Shown here: piece after piece, positions 15,178 through 22,598 of the stretch
Layout of the letters: every line of letters starts with the position of its first letter
How positions within the stretch are numbered: position 1 is the first letter of the stretch
Origin: an uncultured Porphyromonadaceae bacterium
GTDB lineage: Bacteria; Bacteroidota; Bacteroidia; Bacteroidales; Muribaculaceae
Direction: 5' to 3'
NCBI GenBank assembly: GCA_947176335.1
Contig: CAMWQE010000003.1
Span: 1-38,087, forward strand
DNA: 38,087 nt
Made by a program: the position numbers and the translations under genes
The notes under the pieces: model-generated
Seen by the model: the letters and a program-made list of their open reading frames with translations, nothing else
What the model was told of the DNA's origin: nothing
Database searches by the model: none

Positions 15178-16944
15178 TCAGTCCTTAATTTTTACATGAA
15201 GGCATTTTGATTGCTCGACTTTGGGTGCTTTCATCTGATTGCCCACAATCTCAACATCTTTACATCCATTAAGAATAAATACCGGCTCGGTATCACCCTC
15301 CACGATATTTTTCATAAACATCAATTGTGCCGTCGATTTGGCATATAGCACCGGACGCCCTGATGTAGAGAACTTGTTGTTGATAATCTTTACTCCTTCA
15401 TGAACCGGTGCTTTTGCCGAAACAACTGTGTTGGACGGATTGAGGGCTATGGTTGCTCCATGCGTCGCCCCATTGTAGCCGCAGTCAATGAAAGTATTGT
15501 CACGGATGGTGACATCGGTAACAGGTCCGGACTCAAACCATCCCTCGGCATCACCTTCTATCAGAACCGCCGCCATGCCGAGACGTGTAAAGGTATTGTT
15601 CTCAATAACCACCTTTCGCGGAGTAGTGGCAAGTATGCCGCGTGTGCTATGTCGAGTAAAAGTACATCCGCTCACATGGAGTGTCGGAGTACAGGTCAGG
15701 TTTTCCACGCAAGTGAATCCGGTCTTAACAGTGGAGGGAACCTCTCGGTCAAAAGCTACAATGAGATTGCGTGGATTTTCCCTTACTACAGAAGTGACCA
15801 CAGCTTTCTCGCCGCGAAGCATCGTGGAAGGATCCACAAATGCCACAGTGTCGCCGGGATGATAGGCTATGAAACCGTACGACTGGTGATGCATGAACCG
15901 TAGCCTTAGGGTATTGTCTGAAATGATGTTCTCAATCCGGAGATTTGTGCCGTGCACATTAATAGCATCATCATGCGACCCTGAGAAATTGCAATCCTTG
16001 ATTTCAACGGCACCGCTGCATCCTGAGAAATGCATGAAGTCCGCGGAAGAGGCAAGAATACGTCCGGATGTTTCAGAAGGACGGCAGTTAACACGGTGCA
16101 TGGTAACATTGCGGGTATATTGGCTCACAATGCCGAGGCCATGCATATAGCGCATATTAACATCCTCAAGCTTGACATCATGACTATCGATAATCAGGGT
16201 TCCGACCTGGTCACGGATTATATCGCGCAAAGTAAGAGTCGCACCGACTTCCGGCGAGAAATCCAGAGGAACTGTAAATGCAAGTACTCCTGGACGGATT
16301 TCCTCTACATCGCATTTGGAAAGAAGATTCCAATCGCTTGAATAAGTCGCGTGGTCAGTGGACGGGCTGTAACTGATGCAATGCACGCGGTTGGACCTCC
16401 ATCCTTCACCGATAAGGCTGATACGTCGGTCGGTAATATCGTATCTCGTATCGGGATGCACTGACATCACTACTTTGCCGGGAGTCACCTCCGCGTATGT
16501 AAGCTCAGAGCCGCCGGGACGCTCAAAGTCCACTGAAAGATTGCGCAGTGTTATCCCACCGCAACTGTCTATAGCTATCGGGGTAATCTTGCCGTGCATC
16601 ATAAGGGTAGCACCGGACCCTTCCACTGTCAGCCCCTCTATTCCGTTGAAATGCAGACCGAGCGTCTTTACCTTCGACGGACATTCAACCTCAGAAGATG
16701 TATTTGATATATAAATTTCTTTCCTGATTGCTCCCTCCGGCCATATATCATACCGTCCCGGCTCAAACAGCAGCACGGCACCCGGCACAGAGCGGCAACT
16801 GTCTATTGCCGTCTGAATAGCTGCAACTGAATTTACAAACGTTCCGGGACGACACCCGAAGTCACTAACCCGTATGGTATCAGAAGGTGCTGCGGCAACA
16901 GAAAACGCTGCGGCGACAGCTACGCAAAAAACAAAATGTTTCAT
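15178..16944 (-). CDS. secreted GH110 alpha-1,3-galactosidase
   Basis: The 588-residue product starts with a signal peptide (MKHFVFCVAVAAAFSVAAA) and is a right-handed parallel beta-helix, opening with DFGCRPGTFVNSVAAIQTAID like pectate-lyase-fold glycosidases. The segment from SADFMHFSGC to SGSHDDAINVHGT is the part I associate with GH110 enzymes, where the paired aspartates lie in the active site. GH110 enzymes release terminal alpha-1,3-linked galactose from blood group B or linear alpha-Gal epitopes by inversion. The predicted location is the periplasm. This points to growth on host mucin glycans. It stands alone: no SusC/SusD pair or other glycosidase is adjacent. Its promoter at 16949-16979 almost touches the ATG, suggesting a leaderless message. 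The branching-versus-linear specificity is not decidable here. Confidence 0.85.
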   Translation of the reverse strand: MKHFVFCVAVAAAFSVAAAPSDTIRVSDFGCRPGTFVNSVAAIQTAIDSCRSVPGAVLLFEPGRYDIWPEGAIRKEIYISNTSSEVECPSKVKTLGLHFNGIEGLTVEGSGATLMMHGKITPIAIDSCGGITLRNLSVDFERPGGSELTYAEVTPGKVVMSVHPDTRYDITDRRISLIGEGWRSNRVHCISYSPSTDHATYSSDWNLLSKCDVEEIRPGVLAFTVPLDFSPEVGATLTLRDIIRDQVGTLIIDSHDVKLEDVNMRYMHGLGIVSQYTRNVTMHRVNCRPSETSGRILASSADFMHFSGCSGAVEIKDCNFSGSHDDAINVHGTNLRIENIISDNTLRLRFMHHQSYGFIAYHPGDTVAFVDPSTMLRGEKAVVTSVVRENPRNLIVAFDREVPSTVKTGFTCVENLTCTPTLHVSGCTFTRHSTRGILATTPRKVVIENNTFTRLGMAAVLIEGDAEGWFESGPVTDVTIRDNTFIDCGYNGATHGATIALNPSNTVVSAKAPVHEGVKIINNKFSTSGRPVLYAKSTAQLMFMKNIVEGDTEPVFILNGCKDVEIVGNQMKAPKVEQSKCLHVKIKD

Positions 16945-16948
16945 ACCG

Positions 16949-16979
16949 CAAATTTACAATTATTGCGGCGCTTGCCAAA
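16949..16979 (-). promoter_or_regulatory. promoter of the GH110 gene, nearly overlapping the start codon
   Basis: On the minus strand TTTG (16979-16976), a 19-base spacer and TAAATTTG (16956-16949) fit the Bacteroidetes consensus. The ATG begins at 16944, only four bases after the -7 box, so transcription would start at or inside the start codon. Confidence 0.6.
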
Positions 16980-16986
16980 CAAACAG

Positions 16987-17457
16987 TTACAGTTTTCTGC
17001 CCTCGTATTTTTCAACGCACTCCACCCAGTGCCTGTCTACTTTAATGGATTTCGCTGTTTTCGGATCAAAACCAGCCATGACGGTATAGCCTATGCACTT
17101 GGTCTGACCGGTGGAACTGTTCACGATGCGCTGCTCCATTTTAAAACTGTGCTCGCTCACAGAAGTAACGGTGGTCCACACTTCAAGGCTTTCATTGAAA
17201 TACGACGGCGAATAGAAGTCACAGCTTATATGCACCACAACAGCGCGCAGGCTCTTCCAGTCCATCCCCTCAGGAAGCACATCGCTGAAATAGCTCACCT
17301 TGGCAAGATCCATAAACGACAGATACACATTGTTGTTCAAATGCCCCAGCATATCTATGTCGGTAAATCTCATCTGCACCGGCAGACTGTGGTAAAAGGG
17401 AAACTGCGCCGCCGGCACCTTAGGATTGTCTGACGGCAAATATGAACCTGATTGCAT
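16987..17457 (-). CDS. acyl-CoA thioesterase, 4HBT hotdog fold
   Basis: The 156-residue protein has the hotdog thioesterase signature RFTDIDMLGHLNNNVYLSFMD, in which D-x-D-x2-G-H-x-N-N supplies the catalytic Asp and the thioester-binding turn. This is the YbgC/FadM-type family acting on acyl-CoA or acyl-ACP in the cytosol. No signal peptide is present. It follows the DUF721 gene by 13 bp and is last in the EEP-recF-DUF721-thioesterase run. The chain length of its substrate cannot be read. Confidence 0.85.
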   Translation of the reverse strand: MQSGSYLPSDNPKVPAAQFPFYHSLPVQMRFTDIDMLGHLNNNVYLSFMDLAKVSYFSDVLPEGMDWKSLRAVVVHISCDFYSPSYFNESLEVWTTVTSVSEHSFKMEQRIVNSSTGQTKCIGYTVMAGFDPKTAKSIKVDRHWVECVEKYEGRKL

Positions 17458-17470
17458 ACTTCTTATCTTC

Positions 17471-17761
17471 TTAATGGATGATTATTTCATTTATAACATT
17501 CCGTCCCACCGCCATGTTTATAGACTCAATGATGCGGCTGATATGAAACGAAAGCTCATGCTTCAGCGGAGCGGAAGTAATGTAGACATGGAGTGTTGAA
17601 CCGGCAACATATCTCCGTGAAGTGTAGCGGTTAACCCCCAGCCCTACTATTTCGCTCCATGCGTATGAGGCACGCTGCCGTGCAAGCATCTCGGCATTGC
17701 CGTCCTGCTCCAGGGCGGCATCAATAATCTCTGCTATGCTTTTCGGGTCTGTCCTCTTCAT
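17471..17761 (-). CDS. DUF721 (DciA-like) protein
   Basis: The 96-residue protein matches the DUF721 pattern: an N-terminal helix, a central YAWSEIVGLGVNRYTSRRYVAGSTLHVYI, and LKHELSFHISRIIESIN, the core that forms the KH-like fold of DciA. DciA loads or assists the replicative helicase DnaB in bacteria that lack DnaC. It follows recF by 3 bp, an order I recognise from Bacteroides, and so probably shares its transcript. This is the short, single-domain version; helicase loading is inferred from the family. Confidence 0.8.
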   Translation of the reverse strand: MKRTDPKSIAEIIDAALEQDGNAEMLARQRASYAWSEIVGLGVNRYTSRRYVAGSTLHVYITSAPLKHELSFHISRIIESINMAVGRNVINEIIIH

Positions 17762-17764
17762 TGC

Positions 17765-18874
17765 TCAGCTTATGCAGGATGGTGTGAAGACACCGCCCTC
17801 CACATTCCACATCTTATATGTACCCGCTGTACGTCCCATTATCTCGTCAAGATGTGCGCGGTTGGTGTCTGTAATGAAAATCTGCCCGAAATCCTCCCCG
17901 GTCACCATCCCCATTATCCTTTCCACTCGCTCAGCATCCAGTTTGTCAAAGATATCATCGAGCAGCAGCAACGGCCTCATTCCCGAAACCCTGTGGAGGA
18001 ACTCATACTGGGCGAATCTCAAAGCTGTGGTAAAAGTCTTGCATTGACCTTGCGATGCCGTGCGCTTCATAGGCATGGAATTGAGTGTCATTGCTATGTC
18101 ATCGCGGTGAGGACCCACGGTAGTATGCCGCAAAACAGTATCTTTGCTCCTAGCGCTGTCAAGCACCTCAAGCAGGCTTGCAGCGCCATCGCTCATAGAG
18201 CCTTGGAAACTGAGGGTGACGCTCTCGCTCCCCTCACCGGCTATTGCACGGTAAAACCGCTCGAACAGCACCTGAAGCTCGTGTGTCCACCGCTCACGCG
18301 CCGGATGGATATATGCAGCGGCAATATCCATCTGCAACTCCACAGCGTCAAAGAGTCCACGGTCGTTAATGCCATCCCTGAGCAGTCTGTTTCTTTGCTC
18401 TAGCGCTGTACCATACCTAATCAAAGCCTCAAGGTAACGCCTGTCACCTTGAGAAATCACCATGTCCATCCAGCGGCGGCGATCCTCGGATGTACCCCTC
18501 ACAAGGTCAATATCCGCCGGAGCAGCTATTACAAGAGGGAAAAGACCGATATGCTCGCTCAGGCGGGAATACTCCTTGCCGGCGCGCTTGAGGCTTTTGC
18601 GTTTGCCGCGTGCAAGCCCTAAAGTCAACTCCTCGGCTGTGCCTCCACGGTCGTATTTTCCCTTCGCCAGGGCAAAATCCTCACCCTCCCTGATGAGCAT
18701 GCTGTCCGGCATGCCGCTGAAACTCTTGCAGAAACTAAGGAAATATATTGCATCAAGCAGATTGCTCTTGCCCATACCGTTGTTGCCCAGAAAACAATTT
18801 ATTTTGGGAGAAAAATCCAACCGTGCTTCGGCGATATTCTTGAAATTTGTAAGTGTCAGGCTATTAAGCTGCAT
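17765..18874 (-). CDS. recF: DNA replication and repair protein RecF
   Basis: The protein is 369 residues from the ATG at 18874; the track uses a GTG two codons upstream. It has the RecF opening LNSLTLTNFKNIAEARLDF, the Walker A loop GNNGMGKSNLLDAIYFLSFC, TTVGPHRDDIAM as the signature region, ASQGQCKTFTTALRFAQ, and the Walker B region PLLLLDDIFDKLDAERV. RecF binds gapped DNA with RecR and helps load RecA. The gene is 12 bp behind the EEP gene and 3 bp ahead of DUF721. Confidence 0.95.
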   Translation of the reverse strand: MQLNSLTLTNFKNIAEARLDFSPKINCFLGNNGMGKSNLLDAIYFLSFCKSFSGMPDSMLIREGEDFALAKGKYDRGGTAEELTLGLARGKRKSLKRAGKEYSRLSEHIGLFPLVIAAPADIDLVRGTSEDRRRWMDMVISQGDRRYLEALIRYGTALEQRNRLLRDGINDRGLFDAVELQMDIAAAYIHPARERWTHELQVLFERFYRAIAGEGSESVTLSFQGSMSDGAASLLEVLDSARSKDTVLRHTTVGPHRDDIAMTLNSMPMKRTASQGQCKTFTTALRFAQYEFLHRVSGMRPLLLLDDIFDKLDAERVERIMGMVTGEDFGQIFITDTNRAHLDEIMGRTAGTYKMWNVEGGVFTPSCIS

Positions 18875-18886
18875 AGGCACTACCGC

Positions 18887-19933
18887 TTATTTCCTTTTCA
18901 AAAAAATCTGTGTGGGGAAATGGTCGCTGTAGCCGTTCAGGAAACGTCCGCCGGCATAAGTGCGGTGAGGCATACCTGTATATGGTGCCTCGGTCTGCTT
19001 GAGGAAATCAAGGTCACACACCTCCGCACCGACGAGAGTCAGCACCGCGCCATTGTCCGGAAGCAACATTCCGCCAACGATAATCTGGTCAAAAAGGTTC
19101 CACTTGCCCCGGTAAGTCAGCGTGCCTTTTCCTCCTGCAAGAATATCCCACCAGGGATTATAGAAACCGGTCGGAGGCACATCATAGGCATTTCGCCTCG
19201 CCCCTATTGTGAGGGCGCATGATGCATTCTCCGGATCATCGTTCAGGTCACCCATTATTATTATAGGTCTCAGTGGAGATGCCGCGCGGATACTGTCTGC
19301 AATGCTCTTTGACAGTTCGGCTGCCGCAATGCGCAGGTACTCGCTCGCCTCCTGTCCCCCTAAGCGCGACGGCCAGTGGTTCACTATCACACTTATGGTA
19401 TCGATGCCTAACACACCGGACACGCACAGCTGGTCACGGGTACGGAAATCCGGATTGCTCTCCACAAAGAGCCTGTGCGCCTCTACTCCCGTCACCTCAA
19501 ACAGCTCCGGGTCGTAAAGCAACGCCACATCTATGCCGCGTGCATCCGGCGAATCATGGTGCACATATTTCAGCCCGCGGCTTTGCAGCGGCTTTGCATT
19601 TACGAGATCTGCTACTACCGATTCATTCTCAACCTCAGCGATGCCTATCACCGCCGGGCCGCCCGGAGTAAGTTCGCTTACCATTCCCGCTATGGCATTT
19701 GCAAGGTTGTTCAATTTCAGATTATATTTGGTGGAATCCCATTTGCGTGCCCCGGCAGGACTGAATTCAAGGTCAAACTTGCCATTGGCGTTAATGGTGT
19801 CAAAAAGATTCTCAAGGTTATAAAAAGCGACCCCGTACACAGGAGTGCTGTCACTGACGCACACCGGCTGCGCACCGCTCATTCCTAAAGCCGCGCCGAG
19901 GGCAAGAACCAGTGAAACTAACGTTTTCTTCAT
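18887..19933 (-). CDS. secreted endonuclease/exonuclease/phosphatase-family hydrolase
   Basis: The protein is 348 residues from the ATG at 19933; the track's TTG start two codons earlier is less likely. A signal peptide (KKTLVSLVLALGAALGMSGA) is followed by the EEP fold: VAFYNLENLFDT with the metal-binding Asn, VIGIAEVENES with the metal-binding Glu, VNHWPSRLGG with a catalytic His, IIMGDLNDDP and a terminal YSDHFPTQI. All key positions are present, so it is probably active on phosphodiesters, such as DNA or phospholipid head groups, in the periplasm or outside. It is divergent from the TPR-HTH regulator and 12 bp ahead of recF. Confidence 0.85.
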   Translation of the reverse strand: MKKTLVSLVLALGAALGMSGAQPVCVSDSTPVYGVAFYNLENLFDTINANGKFDLEFSPAGARKWDSTKYNLKLNNLANAIAGMVSELTPGGPAVIGIAEVENESVVADLVNAKPLQSRGLKYVHHDSPDARGIDVALLYDPELFEVTGVEAHRLFVESNPDFRTRDQLCVSGVLGIDTISVIVNHWPSRLGGQEASEYLRIAAAELSKSIADSIRAASPLRPIIIMGDLNDDPENASCALTIGARRNAYDVPPTGFYNPWWDILAGGKGTLTYRGKWNLFDQIIVGGMLLPDNGAVLTLVGAEVCDLDFLKQTEAPYTGMPHRTYAGGRFLNGYSDHFPTQIFLKRK

Positions 19934-20016
19934 GTTCAAATAATTTTTACCGTAAAATTACCGCTTATCCTCGAACCAACCAAAAAACCGCTGAAAATCC
20001 ATGCCGCGCATTTTAT

Positions 20017-20047
20017 TTTGATAAATCCTCAAACCTCCTTATCTTTG
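20017..20047 (+). promoter_or_regulatory. promoter of the TPR-HTH regulator gene, close to the start codon
   Basis: TTTG (20017-20020), a 19-base spacer and TATCTTTG (20040-20047) match the consensus. The ATG at 20056 begins eight bases after the -7 box, so the message would have almost no leader. Confidence 0.65.
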
Positions 20048-20055
20048 CCAAGACC

Positions 20056-21759
20056 ATGAAAGCAAGGCATATCATACTATTCCTCTTTATCTGCACGATT
20101 GCCGCGTGCACTACCCGCCATGATCCGAGGGTGGAATCACTATTTTCACTTGCCGAATCAGTGCCAGAAGCCGCTCTTGACTCCATCGACGCACTTGATT
20201 CACTCCACTTATCTTCTACAGACAGGATGCTGCTGCGCCTCGCCACAATCAAGGCTACCGACAAGGCAGACAGGCAACTGCCGGGCGACACCGCAATACT
20301 GCCGCTTGTCGACTACTACTCCTCGCACGAAACAGAACGCTACTACCCTACCGCGCTCTACTATGCCGGACGGATATACTCGGAATCGGGAGACTATCCC
20401 ACCGCACTCCGATACTTCCAGGACGCACTCGACTTACTGCCCGAAAACACGCCGGACCTCAATCTCCGGGCGGCTGCACTCAGCCAAACGGCTGCTATAC
20501 TCGCCAATCTGAGACTCTTTGACCAAGCTGAACCGTACTTCACTGAGGCATTGGAGATTGACCGACAAATGCGAGATACAATCAATATGATTTATGACCT
20601 TGAGAACCTTGCTAACATCACACTCAGAAATGGAGATTGCTATACAGCTTTATATCTGTTTCTATCTGCTGACAGCCTTACATCAAAGAAATTTCCGGCA
20701 AATACTCCTTATTCTAAGTCTAACATTGCATACGCCTATTATAAAAGCGGTGATATAAACTCTGCCTTAACCGCTGTCAAAGAATCACTTATTCCATCAA
20801 ATACAAAAGACCTGAATATCATCTATTCACAAGCAGCAACCATTTACTATAATGCGGGGTTATATGACAGTACTTACCAGTATGCAAGTAAATTGATAGG
20901 TTTGGGAAAGGACTCAAATAAAAGACTTGGCTACTATTACCTCATCCAACCAGAATTATCTGATTTCATACCGCATGATTCGATAAATAGTTATATGAAA
21001 AATTATAATGTCAATACTGAAATTTTTCTTAGCAAAAATTCAAATCAAGCTGCATTAATTCAAAATTCATATTACAACTACGCCACACATGAATTAAAAC
21101 GAATCTCTGCAGAAAAAAGCAAGAACAAGTTTCTTGTAATCGCTCTTATGCTTGCTATTATTTTATTATCACTTATAGTTGTCACACTGTTTGTTTCAAA
21201 CAGAAGCCACAAACGTAAACTGAGATTAACCGAAGCACTCAACAAAATAAGAGAACTGGAAAAAACAATTTCAGAGCAAACTATGAGCAACAAACTGAGC
21301 CCAGAACCTATACCAATAGATGTAACCGATTTGGATTCCACATCCGTAATCAGAGATTCTTTACGCAAACAATTGATAGATGCAGCAAAACTATCTAATC
21401 ATAAATATGTGATTCCGGAAGTAATATATACTTCATCTGAGTATTCAAAAGTCATAGATTTAATTCACTCTAATAAGAAAATCACTGAAGCTGTATTATG
21501 GGATAGTCTTGAAGATCTCACTAATAAGGCTTTTCCCAAATATAAAGATAATCTTTTATTGCTTTATGGAAAAACACCTCGTATCGAAGATATGAGAACA
21601 ATCCTGCTGATTAAATTGGGATGCCGTCCATCAGAACTTCAGATACTTCTCGGACTGGCAAAAGGCTCTGTGTCATCAAGAAGAGCCGAGATTTCCAAGC
21701 GCCTTTTAGGCGAATTATATGAACTGAAGACTGTAGACGCTGCAATACGCTTGTTATAA
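20056..21759 (+). CDS. membrane-anchored TPR regulator with C-terminal HTH-like domain
   Basis: The protein is 567 residues from the ATG at 20056. The longer track start spans the promoter. It opens with a lipoprotein-type signal (ILFLFICTIAAC), then a TPR region (for example TALYYAGRIYSESGDYPTALRYFQDAL and LFDQAEPYFTEALEIDRQ). One transmembrane helix lies at about residues 357-380 (LVIALMLAIILLSLIVVTLFV), followed by a basic, coiled-coil-prone stretch. Near residues 515-555 KLGCRPSELQILLGLAKGSVSSRRAEISKRL looks like a LuxR/sigma-type helix-turn-helix. The topology fits a one-protein sensor: TPRs outside, DNA-binding domain inside. I expect it to control the downstream genes, perhaps through the TTCCGCACT repeats. 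The first 450 bp are GC-richer than the rest, so the gene may be a recombinant. Its ligand is unknown. Confidence 0.75.
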   Translation: MKARHIILFLFICTIAACTTRHDPRVESLFSLAESVPEAALDSIDALDSLHLSSTDRMLLRLATIKATDKADRQLPGDTAILPLVDYYSSHETERYYPTALYYAGRIYSESGDYPTALRYFQDALDLLPENTPDLNLRAAALSQTAAILANLRLFDQAEPYFTEALEIDRQMRDTINMIYDLENLANITLRNGDCYTALYLFLSADSLTSKKFPANTPYSKSNIAYAYYKSGDINSALTAVKESLIPSNTKDLNIIYSQAATIYYNAGLYDSTYQYASKLIGLGKDSNKRLGYYYLIQPELSDFIPHDSINSYMKNYNVNTEIFLSKNSNQAALIQNSYYNYATHELKRISAEKSKNKFLVIALMLAIILLSLIVVTLFVSNRSHKRKLRLTEALNKIRELEKTISEQTMSNKLSPEPIPIDVTDLDSTSVIRDSLRKQLIDAAKLSNHKYVIPEVIYTSSEYSKVIDLIHSNKKITEAVLWDSLEDLTNKAFPKYKDNLLLLYGKTPRIEDMRTILLIKLGCRPSELQILLGLAKGSVSSRRAEISKRLLGELYELKTVDAAIRLL

Positions 21760-21775
21760 CCATATTACGCTACTT

Positions 21776-21795
21776 TTCCGCACTTTTTCCGCACT
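21776..21795 (+). repeat. paired TTCCGCACT element, copy 1 (candidate operator)
   Basis: This 20-bp sequence consists of two TTCCGCACT 9-mers separated by TT, an 11-bp period close to one helical turn. It starts 16 bases after the regulator stop. An identical 20-bp copy lies 176 bp downstream. Confidence 0.75.
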
Positions 21796-21859
21796 ATATT
21801 CAACCGGATTTTGACCTATCAAAAAGCCGATTATATAAACATGGATTATTGCCATGACA

Positions 21860-21878
21860 ATATCGGCGCCACCGATAT
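21860..21878. repeat. short inverted repeat between the two operator-like elements
   Basis: ATATCGG and CCGATAT flank a 5-base spacer (7-bp arms). A weaker overlapping GGCGC/GCGCC pair surrounds part of it. The region 21796-21951 holds no ORF. There is no T-run, so it is not a typical terminator; it could be a protein site or an mRNA hairpin. Confidence 0.4.
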
Positions 21879-21951
21879 CAGCGCCTAACATACTATTGAT
21901 TAACAAATAACTAAAGGATAACATCCACCCTTAGATGCCCTTCTAATATAA

Positions 21952-21971
21952 TTCCGCACTTTTTCCGCACT
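21952..21971 (+). repeat. paired TTCCGCACT element, copy 2, just upstream of a promoter
   Basis: This is identical over 20 bp to the copy at 21776. It ends seven bases before the TTG of the -33 element at 21979 and so sits where an activator would contact RNA polymerase. Confidence 0.75.
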
Positions 21972-21978
21972 CAAATGC

Positions 21979-22009
21979 TTGGTATCGCTGATACCTGATT
22001 GTACCTTTG
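21979..22009 (+). promoter_or_regulatory. promoter of the DUF3244-like gene
   Basis: TTG (21979-21981), a 20-base spacer and TACCTTTG (22002-22009) match the Bacteroidetes promoter. The ATG follows 24 bases later. No separate promoter was found before the S8 protease gene, so this one may drive both. Confidence 0.65.
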
Positions 22010-22033
22010 CATAAAACTATAAAACTAAACAAT

Positions 22034-22405
22034 ATGAAACTGAAAACACTTTGTGTGTTCTTATTTATGTTATTCGCTTTACCTTACTATGGTAAAGCTG
22101 ACATATTAATGCCGTTGGAACCTCCTATAATTGATGGGGAATCTGACCCAGACTACAGTAAACGAAAAATACCGCCTGTGCCAATTATGTGCTTTATAGA
22201 TTTTGAGGTAGGGACGGTGTCATTCAACTCCACTGCAATAGGTGAGATTGAGGAGTATCAGATTTGCAATGAATCGGGTGAAACCTGCATCGGCAGCTAT
22301 GATGACCTGGCTGAATTTGTTTCCGCATTGAGTAGCATTGACGGTGACTTATGCATCCGGTTCCTATCTCCAAAAGGATATTACACCGGATATATAACAA
22401 AATAA
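22034..22405 (+). CDS. small secreted protein resembling DUF3244
   Basis: The protein is 123 residues from the ATG at 22034; the track start is a TTG within the -7 box. A signal peptide (LKTLCVFLFMLFALPYYGKA) precedes an acidic proline-rich linker and a beta-rich C-terminal region from RKIPPVPIMCFIDFEVG to PKGYYTGYITK. The pattern of a short P-x-P lead, a central strand ending in I-C-N-E-S-G-E, and a final G-Y-Y-x-G-Y-I matches what I remember of DUF3244, a small secreted Bacteroidales domain of unknown function. Its mature form has four cysteines, which could form disulfides. It sits between the regulator and the S8 protease and is probably their co-regulated partner. The function is unknown and the family match is by eye. 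Confidence 0.6.
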   Translation: MKLKTLCVFLFMLFALPYYGKADILMPLEPPIIDGESDPDYSKRKIPPVPIMCFIDFEVGTVSFNSTAIGEIEEYQICNESGETCIGSYDDLAEFVSALSSIDGDLCIRFLSPKGYYTGYITK

Positions 22406-22447
22406 TTATTTCCGGACAATTACAGGAATATCTCTCTATCTTGTCAG

Positions 22448-22514
22448 GGATGGGGAAAAGGAATTGAGCTGATTTCTCGTGCCAATGTTAAATCAAGGTA
22501 CCTTTTCCCCATCC
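22448..22514. repeat. perfect 14-bp inverted repeat in the gap before the S8 protease gene
   Basis: GGATGGGGAAAAGG (22448-22461) and CCTTTTCCCCATCC (22501-22514) are perfect complements separated by 39 bases. As RNA this would be a strong stem with a large loop. It is not followed by a T-run (TGTTTCATC), so it is not a standard terminator. It may adjust expression between the DUF3244-like and protease genes, protect an mRNA end, or be a small RNA. The rest of 22406-22598 shows no ORF. Confidence 0.65.
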
Positions 22515-22598
22515 TGTTTCATCAAGTCCCTTAAAAAATAAAACAGTTGGGGCGCACCGCGTTCAACATCATGAATCAAAAATAAACAAATATATTAT

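Noticed and set aside
22448-22514. Inverted repeat as an intrinsic terminator
   Set aside because: The loop is 39 bases and no T-run follows, so it is reported as an unexplained inverted repeat instead.
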